Source: an uncultured Flavobacteriales bacterium
GTDB lineage: Bacteria > Bacteroidota > Bacteroidia > Flavobacteriales > Flavobacteriaceae
DNA: 61,719 nt
Assembly (NCBI GenBank): GCA_913058295.1
Contig: CAJXRD010000012.1
Span: forward strand, 1-61,719
Direction: 5' to 3'
The notes below the pieces were generated by a model. That model was not told the origin of the DNA. It did no database searches and saw only the letters and a list, made by a program, of their open reading frames with translations. The position numbers and the translations under genes were made by a program. Shown piece after piece: positions 37,240 to 45,040 of this stretch; position 1 is the first letter of the stretch, and every line of letters begins with the position of its first letter.

Positions 37240-38142
37240 TTATTTTAATGCATTTACAATAGTGCTAACATTATGCTCATACATACCTAAATAAGTCCCC
37301 TCTATAGTACCTTTATTACCTAAAGCATCACTGTATAATGAGCCGCCAATTTCTACATGATAGCCTTTAGAATTAACAGCTTCTGTAAGCGCCTCAATCG
37401 TCTTTTTAGGGACAGAACTTTCAACAAAAATTGCTTTTACTTTATTAGTAATAATAAATTCTGAAAGTTTTTGAACATCTTGAACACCAGCTTCTGTAGC
37501 GGTAGAAAGTCCTTGTAAGCCTAAAACTTGAAATCCAAAAGATGCTCCAAAATAATTAAATGCATCATGTGCAGTTACTAAAATTCTTTTCTCTTCTGGT
37601 AATTGTTTTATTAATAGAGTTAATTTATTTTCCAACTCATTTAATTTTTCAATAAACTCCTTACTATTTTCAATAAATAACAATTTGTTTTTGGGATCTT
37701 CAGAAATTAGCGTTTGGGTAACTTGTTCAGCAAATAATTTAAAAAATGAAATGTCAAACCAAACATGGGGGTCGTAATTAGAAGCAAAATATTCTGATCC
37801 TATTAATTTATCACTGGGCAAGTTATCAGCTAGAGCAATTTGCTTTTTTTGTTTCATTTTTTGAAAAACTTCTACTAATTTTCCTTCTAAATGTAAACCG
37901 TTATAAAAGATGATATCTGCTTCAAAAAGTTTGGTCACATCACCTTCACTCGCCTTGTATAAATGAGGGTCAACTCCGGCTCCCATAAGACCATTCACTT
38001 CAATTGCATCTCCACCAATAATCGAAACTAAATCTGTAATCATGGTAGTGGTGGTAACTACTTTTATTTTATCAGATTTCTTTTCATTTTCCTTGCAGCT
38101 AAAAAAAGAAAGGACAATAATGACTAGGAATATTTTCTTCAT
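37240..38142 (-). CDS. Metal-binding lipoprotein of the ABC transporter
   Basis: A 300-residue cluster A-I binding protein (TroA/MntA/ZnuA type) with lipobox FFSC (Cys16). Expected metal ligands are visible: His in GVDPHLYKASEGD, His in DPHVWFD, an acidic residue in VESSVPKKT and an Asp near LYSDALG. There is no His-rich loop of the kind common in zinc-specific members, and the operon starts with an MntR-like regulator. Manganese or iron is therefore more likely than zinc. It starts 7 bp after the outer-membrane gene. Confidence 0.9.
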   Translation of the reverse strand: MKKIFLVIIVLSFFSCKENEKKSDKIKVVTTTTMITDLVSIIGGDAIEVNGLMGAGVDPHLYKASEGDVTKLFEADIIFYNGLHLEGKLVEVFQKMKQKKQIALADNLPSDKLIGSEYFASNYDPHVWFDISFFKLFAEQVTQTLISEDPKNKLLFIENSKEFIEKLNELENKLTLLIKQLPEEKRILVTAHDAFNYFGASFGFQVLGLQGLSTATEAGVQDVQKLSEFIITNKVKAIFVESSVPKKTIEALTEAVNSKGYHVEIGGSLYSDALGNKGTIEGTYLGMYEHNVSTIVNALK

Positions 38143-38149
38143 AAAACTA

Positions 38150-38950
38150 TTATTTTGGTAATCTAAAACTTAGCCCCGCACTAAGCAAAAGATCTTGATT
38201 TTCAGACAACCCGCTACCAACAGTGGCATCTAATTGTAAATTATGCTTAATTAAGTAGGTTAATCCTGCATCCCAAGAATGGTTTGACCTTGAATTTTCA
38301 GGTATATTTCCATATAGTTCTGCATAGGCTCCCAATTTATCAGTAATACTATATCCATAAGACAAAGTATATATATACGCTGCTTCTGGACTATCATCTC
38401 CCCAACGTGCACCTAGATTATAGGAAATGCTTGATTTTTCACTTAAGGTATGTGCAAATGCAAATCTAAAACTAACACTTGTTGTCTCTGGTTTATAATC
38501 TTCTGAAGCCAAAAATGGAAGTGCCATATGAATCATTAAACCAATGTCTGGCAATAATCCTTTTTCTTCAACAATAGCAACTTTAGCACCCAGAACTAAA
38601 GGTGAAAATCCGCTAGCAACTACTATTGATTCTTGCTTATCAAAACTTTCTTTAGTATCTGAAATCGCCCAAGCCAAACGCAGCTCAAAATTTTTAAAAA
38701 GCCCATAACGAACTAAGGTGTTGTTATAATTGAATAATTCTGTTTTAACCCCATGATCCTTATTAGAAACATAAAGACCTCCTGTCTCAATTTGCACACT
38801 TTTTAATGGAACCGCATTTGGAGATTCTGTTGCATCTGGTCTATCGGTTATCATTTCTACTGTATCCGATTCGGTATTTGAGTTTTCATTTTGTGCAAAC
38901 ATTCCAAATGCAATGCTTAAACAAGCGAATAGTGTAATTTGTTTTTTCAA
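38150..38950 (-). CDS. Outer-membrane barrel of the metal operon (MetA-like family)
   Basis: A 266-residue exported protein with a signal peptide (ending FGMFAQ), a short acidic linker, then the start TDRPDATESPNAVPLKSVQIETGG and alternating amphipathic strands to the end. This fits the outer-membrane transporter family related to phenol-degradation MetA. The start codon is TTG at 38950, one base after the mntR stop. No in-frame ATG keeps the signal, so coupling to mntR is likely. Its place between regulator and binding protein suggests it lets the metal cross the outer membrane, as MnoP does in Bradyrhizobium; this is inference. Confidence 0.78.
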   Translation of the reverse strand: MKKQITLFACLSIAFGMFAQNENSNTESDTVEMITDRPDATESPNAVPLKSVQIETGGLYVSNKDHGVKTELFNYNNTLVRYGLFKNFELRLAWAISDTKESFDKQESIVVASGFSPLVLGAKVAIVEEKGLLPDIGLMIHMALPFLASEDYKPETTSVSFRFAFAHTLSEKSSISYNLGARWGDDSPEAAYIYTLSYGYSITDKLGAYAELYGNIPENSRSNHSWDAGLTYLIKHNLQLDATVGSGLSENQDLLLSAGLSFRLPK

Positions 38951-38951
38951 T

Positions 38952-39608
38952 TTAATTGGTATTTATATAAAGGTTATGTGCTATTTTATCTGTTATATGA
39001 AGCTGTGTTTCTCCTACTTGTATGGTCATCGAATCATCAAATTCTTCTTTGTCTACAACTTTAATAGTAGTCCCAATTCCAATATTTCTAGTATCTAGGT
39101 ATTGCAAAAACTGACTGCTCGATTCCTTTACTCCGACACAAATTCCCCGTTGGTCTTTTTGTAATTCTGAAAGTAATTTCTTTTCGGTTGGCTTTATATT
39201 TCCGTTTTCATCAGGAATGGGGTCTCCGTGAGGATCAAAATCTGGATGGTCTAAAAAAGCATCTAATCTCTTGATTAATTCTTCCGATTTAATATGTTCT
39301 AATTGCTCTGCAATTTCATGAACTTCATCCCATTGAAATTTTAATTTTTCAACCAAGAAAACTTCCCACAATCGGTGTTTCCGAATTACATTAGTTGCTA
39401 TTTTTTTTCCTTCTTTCGTTAAAAAAGAGCCTTTGTATTTTTGATAAGAAAGCACTTTTTTATGTGCCAGTTTCTGAACCATATCGGTTACCGAAGAAGG
39501 TTGCGTATTCAGTTTTACAGCAATAGCGTTGGTACTAACCCCAGACTTACTTTCTTTTTCAAGATGATAGATTGCTTTTAAATAATTTTCTTCTGCTAAT
39601 GTAAACAT
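38952..39608 (-). CDS. mntR: DtxR/MntR-family metal-dependent repressor
   Basis: A 218-residue regulator: N-terminal helix-turn-helix (TLAEENYLKAIYHLEKE, NTQPSSVTDMVQKL), metal-binding/dimerisation domain (HRLWEVFLVEKL, VHEIAEQLEHIKSEELIKRL, DHPDFDPHGDPIP) and a C-terminal FeoA/SH3-like domain. It heads a six-gene operon for metal uptake and probably represses it when metal is replete. The start ATGTTTACT is the family-typical position. A -7 box ends only 4 bp before it, so the message may be leaderless. Confidence 0.92.
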   Translation of the reverse strand: MFTLAEENYLKAIYHLEKESKSGVSTNAIAVKLNTQPSSVTDMVQKLAHKKVLSYQKYKGSFLTKEGKKIATNVIRKHRLWEVFLVEKLKFQWDEVHEIAEQLEHIKSEELIKRLDAFLDHPDFDPHGDPIPDENGNIKPTEKKLLSELQKDQRGICVGVKESSSQFLQYLDTRNIGIGTTIKVVDKEEFDDSMTIQVGETQLHITDKIAHNLYINTN

Positions 39609-39612
39609 TTGG

Positions 39613-39666
39613 CAAAAGTAATCATTTTTTTATAAAACCCTAATTTAATTTTTAGTCTTGTCTAAA
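39613..39666 (-). promoter_or_regulatory. mntR operon promoter box and possible operator
   Basis: On the minus strand TACTTTTG (39613-39620) is a -7 box ending 4 bp before the mntR ATG. About 30 bp upstream, TTTAG and CTAAA (39651-39655 and 39662-39666) form an inverted repeat with a 6-base spacer, the half-site layout of DtxR-family boxes. No TTG is found at the proper -33 distance. Confidence 0.45.
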
Positions 39667-39720
39667 CTTATGGTTAAACCAAACTAGTAATACAGGTTAA
39701 TTCGATATTTATTAATTTAA

Positions 39721-39850
39721 TTGAAAACGTCTTTGCGAGGAGGAAACGACGAAGCAATCTTATAATGTAACCTAAATTTGAGAGATTGCTTGTACTGAGC
39801 ATAGTCGAAGTATCGAAGTACTGCCGAATTTTGGTAACTGAGCTTGTCGA
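39721..39850. repeat. Dispersed flavobacterial repeat cluster
   Basis: Between mntR and the DjlA-like gene lies repeat-like sequence: GCGAGGAGGAAACGACGAAG, then AAGCAATCT and AGATTGCTT as a 9-bp inverted repeat (39752-39760 and 39783-39791), then ACTGAGCATAGTCGAAG and GAGCTTGTCGA. Phrases of this kind are scattered through many flavobacterial genomes. The GC content is higher than in nearby intergenic DNA. Confidence 0.6.
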
Positions 39851-39851
39851 T

Positions 39852-40583
39852 TTAAAACCCTTTTTCTTTCTGAATTTGTTCGTAGGCTTCTTGAACTTTT
39901 CTAAATTTCTCCTCTGCTCCTTTTTGGTATACCTCATCCATATGTTGTAGTTTGTCTGGATGGTATTTTTTAACCATTGCTCGATAAGCTTTTTTAATAT
40001 CTGCAGCGCTAGCTGATCGATCAATTTCCAAAATTTTATAAGCACTATCTGGATTGCTAAAAAACATCGCTTTAATACTTTCAAAATCTCGATGATTGAT
40101 TCCTAAAAAACCTGAAATACTGTTTATCTCATTTACCTCAGCTTCGCTAACATGTCCATCTGCTTTAGAAATACTAAAAAGAAAATGTAAAATTTGTAGG
40201 CGAGATTCATATCGCATTCGTTGCTTTAAAAAAGAACAAATGGTTTGTGAGGAAAGCTCTTGTTTTTTTATTTGTTCATTAAAAACTTTAAAAGTTGCAT
40301 TAGCGTGATCTTTACCATAAGCTTGCACAAAATATTGCCTTACAAAATCTAATTCTTTTTGATTAACAGTTCCGTCAGCTTTAATAACTATAGAAGCTAA
40401 AGAAAGTAATTTTAATTCAAATTCTGCAGGAGAAACTTGCCCTCTAGACTGAGTGAAAATAGATTGCCCTCCACCTTTAGAATTATTAAAATTCTCGAAA
40501 ACACTTCCCAATAAAAAACCTAAAATAGCACCTGGAAACCTAAAGAGAGAATATCCAATAATTGCAATAATCCAACGTATCAT
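39852..40583 (-). CDS. djlA: DjlA-like membrane co-chaperone (TerB and J domain)
   Basis: A 243-residue protein: an N-terminal hydrophobic helix (about 1-25, with [12 protein letters not shown]), a TerB/DjlA-type helical domain (about 50-160, with [14 protein letters not shown] and [13 protein letters not shown]), and a C-terminal J domain with the HPD motif in KKYHPDKLQ. It stimulates the DnaK ATPase at the membrane. The architecture is that of DjlA. A shadow reading frame at 39674-40084 on the same strand is not a gene. Confidence 0.88.
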   Translation of the reverse strand: MIRWIIAIIGYSLFRFPGAILGFLLGSVFENFNNSKGGGQSIFTQSRGQVSPAEFELKLLSLASIVIKADGTVNQKELDFVRQYFVQAYGKDHANATFKVFNEQIKKQELSSQTICSFLKQRMRYESRLQILHFLFSISKADGHVSEAEVNEINSISGFLGINHRDFESIKAMFFSNPDSAYKILEIDRSASAADIKKAYRAMVKKYHPDKLQHMDEVYQKGAEEKFRKVQEAYEQIQKEKGF

Positions 40584-40613
40584 AATCTTTTTTTAATAAA
40601 TAAATTTAAAGGG

Positions 40614-40621
40614 CAAATATA
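40614..40621 (-). promoter_or_regulatory. Possible -7 box of the djlA-like gene
   Basis: TATATTTG on the minus strand, 30 bp before the ATG; no clear TTG upstream. Confidence 0.45.
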
Positions 40622-40732
40622 TAAAACTCCTATTCCCGAAACAGCACTTAAAAAATAATAAAGTGTAGCTATAGAAATATATATTAACTTTCTTTTAAAG
40701 TTTTATAATTAATTAAGCATCTCTAAATTAGT

Positions 40733-40740
40733 TACCTTTG
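40733..40740 (+). promoter_or_regulatory. Possible -7 box of the bacilliredoxin gene
   Basis: TACCTTTG fits TAnnTTTG and lies 34 bp before the ATG. Confidence 0.5.
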
Positions 40741-40774
40741 CCAAAAATTTGTTACACATTAAATCACTAAAAAT

Positions 40775-41185
40775 ATGTATCCACCAGAATTAGTAAAACC
40801 AATGCGTGAAGACCTAACCAAAGTTGGGTTCACTGAATTATTTAATGCAGAAGAAGTTAACCAAGCACTAACTAAAAAAGGAACTACTTTAGTAGTTGTA
40901 AATTCTGTATGTGGCTGTGCGGCTGCAAATGCTAGACCAGCTGCTGCAATGTCTTTACAAAATGACAAAAAACCAGATCAAATCGTAACTGTATTTGCAG
41001 GAGTAGATAGAGAAGCTGTAGATGCAGCTCGTGCGCTAATGATTCCTTTTCCACCAAGTTCACCTTGTATGGCATTATTTAAAGACGGAGAGTTAGTCCA
41101 TATGTTAGAGCGTCACCATATTGAAGGTCGTCCAGCTGATATGATTTCTGACAATCTTAAAGATGCTTATAACGAAGTTTGTTAA
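40775..41185 (+). CDS. Bacilliredoxin (BrxA/BrxB, YphP family)
   Basis: A 136-residue thioredoxin-fold protein with the CGC active site at residues 46-48 (NSVCGCAAANARPA) and the family start MYPPELVKPMREDL. In Firmicutes such proteins remove bacillithiol from oxidised proteins. Some Bacteroidota also make bacillithiol, so the same role is likely here, though the thiol partner cannot be told from this window. It is followed by an imperfect hairpin and the acyltransferase gene. Confidence 0.92.
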   Translation: MYPPELVKPMREDLTKVGFTELFNAEEVNQALTKKGTTLVVVNSVCGCAAANARPAAAMSLQNDKKPDQIVTVFAGVDREAVDAARALMIPFPPSSPCMALFKDGELVHMLERHHIEGRPADMISDNLKDAYNEVC

Positions 41186-41197
41186 ATTATAATAAAT

Positions 41198-41231
41198 AAT
41201 CCCGCTCCTGATAACTTGGGATGCGGGTATT
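41198..41231 (+). terminator. Imperfect hairpin after the bacilliredoxin gene
   Basis: CCCGC and GCGGG pair, with inner TCC/GGA and a few flanking A/T pairs. It ends 3 bp before the acyltransferase ATG and lacks a T run, so it may be a dispersed repeat or an attenuating hairpin rather than a true terminator. Confidence 0.35.
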
Positions 41232-41234
41232 TAC

Positions 41235-41975
41235 ATGAAACAAATCGCTCACATTCTCAGTTATCCAATGACAGCTATATTTTACCTGTTATTTGGATTG
41301 GTTTTAGTGGTTTTTCATGGCATTCAATGGGTTTGTAATACCTTATTTGGATACAATGCACATAGAAAAAGTGTAGAATTTCTTAACTTTTCAATTTTAG
41401 CTAGCCTTAGAGTTTTAGGAACCTCGTTTCAATTAAAAACATTAAAAGATTTCCCCAAAGGCGTGCCAATTATAGTGGTTTCTAACCATCAAAGCTTATG
41501 GGATATTCCTCCTATGGTTTGGTATTTAAGAAAAATAGACCCAAAATTTGTTTCCAAAATAGAATTGGGAAAAGGGATTCCTTCGGTTTCCTATAATTTA
41601 AGACATGGAGGTGCTGCATTAATAGATCGTAAAAATCCTAGACAGGCAATTACCGCTATGTTTAAGTTTGCTGATTACCTTAATCTGCATAAGCGAAGTG
41701 CTGTTATTTTTCCTGAAGGAACAAGAAGTAAAACAAGTGTACCTAAAGCATTTCAACGCAAAGGTTTGGCAGTTTTAATTAAAAAAATGCCGGATGCTTA
41801 TGTGCTTCCTATCACTATTAATAATTCCTGGAAACTTCAAAAACATGGGATGTTTCCAATGCCTTTAGGGGTAAGAGTTAAATATACATTACATCCTTTT
41901 ATTAAAATAGCTGATGTTGAAATAGAAGCGCTAATCGATAAAGTGGAAGCTCAAATTAAGTCGGATATCTTTTAA
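41235..41975 (+). CDS. 1-acylglycerol-3-phosphate acyltransferase (PlsC-type)
   Basis: A 246-residue membrane acyltransferase of phospholipid synthesis. The catalytic motif NHQSLWD (H-x4-D) is followed by the glycerol-phosphate-binding motif FPEGTRSK. An N-terminal hydrophobic helix (about 10-32) anchors it to the inner membrane. The HD hydrolase gene starts 2 bp after its stop, so the two form an operon. Confidence 0.92.
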   Translation: MKQIAHILSYPMTAIFYLLFGLVLVVFHGIQWVCNTLFGYNAHRKSVEFLNFSILASLRVLGTSFQLKTLKDFPKGVPIIVVSNHQSLWDIPPMVWYLRKIDPKFVSKIELGKGIPSVSYNLRHGGAALIDRKNPRQAITAMFKFADYLNLHKRSAVIFPEGTRSKTSVPKAFQRKGLAVLIKKMPDAYVLPITINNSWKLQKHGMFPMPLGVRVKYTLHPFIKIADVEIEALIDKVEAQIKSDIF

Positions 41976-41977
41976 AA

Positions 41978-42631
41978 ATGAATCATTCATCACTTCTTGA
42001 AAATACCATAGCCTTTGTAAAAAAAGAACTTGCCAATGCAGAGGGTGGTCATGATTGGTTTCATATAGAGCGGGTTTATAAAAACTCCTTATTGATTTCA
42101 AAAACGGAAGACGTTGATAATTTAGTTATAAGCTTGGGAGCTTTACTTCATGATATTGCAGATTCTAAATTTCATCATGGAGATGAAACTATTGGCCCAA
42201 AAAAAGCTCAGGATTTTTTACGTTCAGAAAATGTTGCTGAAGAAGTAATAGCCCATGTTATTAAAATCATCGAAAATATTTCGTTTAAAGGCGGAAATAA
42301 AAAACAAGATTTTCACTCCAATGAATTAGAGGTGGTACAAGATGCCGATCGATTAGATGCCATTGGCGCCATGGGTATAGCACGTTGTTTTAATTATGGT
42401 GGATTTAAAAATAGAAAACTCTACGATCCAGAAATCAAGCCAAACCTTAACATGTCTCCAGAAGTTTATAAAGCTTCAAACTCACCTACTATCAATCATT
42501 TTTACGAAAAATTGTTGCTATTAAAAGATAAAATGAATACCCAAACTGGAAAACAAATCGCTCAAGAACGCCATGAATATATGGAAGGTTTTTTAGAGCA
42601 GTTTTATGGGGAATGGGAAGGGAAGCTTTAA
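41978..42631 (+). CDS. HD-domain phosphohydrolase (YedJ-like)
   Basis: A 217-residue cytoplasmic HD-superfamily hydrolase: HDWFHIERV, the HD pair in ALLHDIADSKFHHG, and the distal Asp in QDADRLDAIGAMGIAR. These ligands bind a divalent metal, and the order is that of YedJ/YpgQ-type nucleotide pyrophosphohydrolases. Its stop directly abuts the stop of the convergent enoyl-CoA hydratase gene, with no base between. Confidence 0.88.
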   Translation: MNHSSLLENTIAFVKKELANAEGGHDWFHIERVYKNSLLISKTEDVDNLVISLGALLHDIADSKFHHGDETIGPKKAQDFLRSENVAEEVIAHVIKIIENISFKGGNKKQDFHSNELEVVQDADRLDAIGAMGIARCFNYGGFKNRKLYDPEIKPNLNMSPEVYKASNSPTINHFYEKLLLLKDKMNTQTGKQIAQERHEYMEGFLEQFYGEWEGKL

Positions 42632-43414
42632 TTACTCCCCAGGAAAGGCTGCTCTTCTTTTTTCTAAAAATGCGGTAGTTCCTTCTTTAAAGTCAGCAGT
42701 ACCAAAACAATTTCCAAATTGACTTACTTCAGTATCATAACCATTTTCACCATCTTCGTAACCTGAATTAATAGCTGTAATTGCAGCTGCTATTGCAACT
42801 GAAGAATTACGCATAATTTTTGAAGCAATCTTTTCGGCCAAACCTATTAATTCTTCCGAAGTGGTTATGTGATTTACCAAGCCACAGTCCAATGCTTTTT
42901 GAGCATCTATCATTCCAGCGGTCATAATCATTTCCATTGCACGTCCTTTGCCTATTAATTGTGGCAAACGTTGGGTTCCGCCATAACCAGGAATTACACC
43001 TAAGGATACTTCTGGCAATCCCATTTTGGCATTATCACTAGCGACTCTAAAATGTGCTGCCATAGCTAATTCTAATCCCCCTCCTAATGCAAAGCCATTT
43101 ATCGCTGCAATTACCGGTGTAGATAGATTGGCTACAAAATCGAATAATAATGCTTGCCCATCTGAGGCTAATTTTTCTCCTTCAGCAACCGAATAATCTG
43201 CAAACTCACTAATATCTGCACCAGCTACAAATGCTTTTTTCCCGCTTCCAGTAATGATAATTACTTTGGTGTTTTTGTCTTCATCAGCGTCTTTAAAAGC
43301 TTGGTGGAGCTCTTTTATAGTAGCACTATTTAATGCGTTTAATTTTGATGGTCTGTTGATGGTAATGGTTGTTAATCCGTTTTGGGATTCTGAAAGAATG
43401 TTGTTGTATGGCAT
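42632..43414 (-). CDS. Enoyl-CoA hydratase
   Basis: A 260-residue crotonase-fold enzyme hydrating trans-2-enoyl-CoA in fatty-acid or amino-acid breakdown. The oxyanion-hole segments FVAGADISEF and GGGLELAMAAHFR are present. Both catalytic Glu positions of true hydratases can be seen, in LPEVSLGVIPGYGG and in GRAMEMIMT. Length is normal. It is a single gene here, so the pathway is not shown by neighbours. Confidence 0.92.
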   Translation of the reverse strand: MPYNNILSESQNGLTTITINRPSKLNALNSATIKELHQAFKDADEDKNTKVIIITGSGKKAFVAGADISEFADYSVAEGEKLASDGQALLFDFVANLSTPVIAAINGFALGGGLELAMAAHFRVASDNAKMGLPEVSLGVIPGYGGTQRLPQLIGKGRAMEMIMTAGMIDAQKALDCGLVNHITTSEELIGLAEKIASKIMRNSSVAIAAAITAINSGYEDGENGYDTEVSQFGNCFGTADFKEGTTAFLEKRRAAFPGE

Positions 43415-43440
43415 ATTGATTTTGATAATATAAAAAACCT

Positions 43441-43501
43441 CTCGACTGCGCTCGAGGAAACATAAATAACAATCATTTTGGTCTGGTCGAGCGCAGTCGA
43501 G
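43441..43501. repeat. Inverted repeat of a dispersed TCGACTGCGCTCGA element
   Basis: Arms CTCGACTGCGCTCGA (43441-43455) and its exact reverse complement (43487-43501) flank 31 bp of AT-rich sequence between the hydratase and kinase genes. This GC-rich phrase is a familiar dispersed element of flavobacterial genomes. The pair can form a strong hairpin and may also act as the terminator of the kinase gene. Confidence 0.75.
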
Positions 43502-43540
43502 ACCTTAATTGTCTATTTAACAAAACTACAAAAAACGAAA

Positions 43541-44998
43541 TTATTTCATGGGAAATCTAACCTTAAATGTAGTGCCTTTACCTTCGATAGAATTGAATGT
43601 GATATCTCCTTCATAAGCTTCCACAATTTTCTTTACCATTGCTAATCCCAATCCCATTCCGCTAGACTTTGTCGTAAATTTAGGCTCAAATATTTTATCA
43701 CTATTTTCTTCTGCTACTCCTAATCCGTTATCGACAACTTTAATAATTGCGTCTTTATTTTCAGAATAGACATGGACCTCAACTCTTGGGTTTTCTGGTT
43801 GGAATTCGTGGATTGCTTGAATGCTATTTTTAATAAGATTGGTAATTACTCGAATTAATTGTGTTCTATCAAATTTGGCAATCACATCTCCATTTTCAGA
43901 AAAGAAGTATATAAAATCTTCCGTAAAAATATCGAGAGCCAGCTTAGTTATTTTAACCACATCGAGCATTTCGTCTTGTTGTGCTGGCATTTGCGCATAG
44001 GTAGAAAAAGCAGAAGCTATAGAACTCATCGTGTCTATTTGCTGAATAAGGCTATTGCTATATTCCTTCATCTTTGTATGGATCTCTGGGTCTGTTGGAT
44101 CAAACTTACGTTCAAAACTCTGTACCGTAAGGCGCATGGGAGTTAAAGGATTTTTAATTTCGTGGGCAACTTGTTTTGCCATTTCTCGCCAAGCTGCTTC
44201 TCTTTCATTGGTTGCTAATTGGGCGGCACTATTTTCCAATTCATCTATCATCCCATTATAAGCATCTACTAATGCTGAAATTTCTTGAGAAGAAACATCG
44301 GTTAATATTTTTTCATTTCGCTTATCCAAACGCGTTTCGGTGATTTTCTCACTTATTGAATTTAGAGATCTGGTAATATTTTTAGAGAGGAAATAGGCCA
44401 AAATAATGGCAATAATCAACATAAAAAGATAGGCAACTGTTAATCGCACTAAATATTCTTTAAGCTCTTTATTTAAAAACTCATCATTTTCTAAATAGGG
44501 CAAATTAAGAATCGCAATGGGTTTAAATTGAGAATCTGTTATATAAGAAAAGGAAGATTGATACTCAAAATCATTTTCTTTATACTTTTCGATAAAGTGT
44601 TTCTCTGTCGAATTTTTTAATTCATTTAAAGCATTTTCTGAAATATTATTTCGAGTAGATTCCTTTATAAAAGAAGCTTTGGAGGAAATTAAAATATTCC
44701 CTTCCAAGTCGAACAAATTTATTTCTAATTGATGAATATCCTTAATTTCATAAATTTTGTCTTTAAATATTAAAGGGATTTTATCGGTTTCTACAGGGTA
44801 AGTTGTATTCTTAATTACATAGTCTATATTTTCCCGAATCGCAGTTTCTTTCCTGTTCAATCGTTCCCTATGATAATCTTGGGTTTCTTCACTGTACTGA
44901 AAAATAGTAACAACAGCTATCAGAATTGAGGCTCCTAATACCAATAGAATCATTGCTAAAAAAATACGAAAACGTAAAGACCCCTTATAAAAATTCAT
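43541..44998 (-). CDS. NtrY-like sensor histidine kinase with HAMP domain
   Basis: A 485-residue membrane kinase: first helix about 10-30, extracytoplasmic sensor about 35-180, second helix about 185-205, HAMP about 207-260. The phosphoacceptor His279 lies in VAHEIKNPLTPM, an HEIKNPLTP form typical of NtrY-type kinases. The HATPase domain has NLIKNSIQAI (N box), DNGLGV (G1) and GMGLGLAMVKKI (G2). No response regulator is adjacent, so its partner lies elsewhere. The BNR-repeat gene upstream ends 42 bp before its start. Confidence 0.92.
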   Translation of the reverse strand: MNFYKGSLRFRIFLAMILLVLGASILIAVVTIFQYSEETQDYHRERLNRKETAIRENIDYVIKNTTYPVETDKIPLIFKDKIYEIKDIHQLEINLFDLEGNILISSKASFIKESTRNNISENALNELKNSTEKHFIEKYKENDFEYQSSFSYITDSQFKPIAILNLPYLENDEFLNKELKEYLVRLTVAYLFMLIIAIILAYFLSKNITRSLNSISEKITETRLDKRNEKILTDVSSQEISALVDAYNGMIDELENSAAQLATNEREAAWREMAKQVAHEIKNPLTPMRLTVQSFERKFDPTDPEIHTKMKEYSNSLIQQIDTMSSIASAFSTYAQMPAQQDEMLDVVKITKLALDIFTEDFIYFFSENGDVIAKFDRTQLIRVITNLIKNSIQAIHEFQPENPRVEVHVYSENKDAIIKVVDNGLGVAEENSDKIFEPKFTTKSSGMGLGLAMVKKIVEAYEGDITFNSIEGKGTTFKVRFPMK

Positions 44999-45040
44999 TT
45001 AATTCTATTTGATATTTGTTCAAACAATAATCACACCGTA

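Noticed and set aside
39674-40084. 136-residue frame on the minus strand
   Set aside because: It overlaps the DjlA-like J domain in another frame and runs through dispersed repeat sequence; composition is not protein-like.
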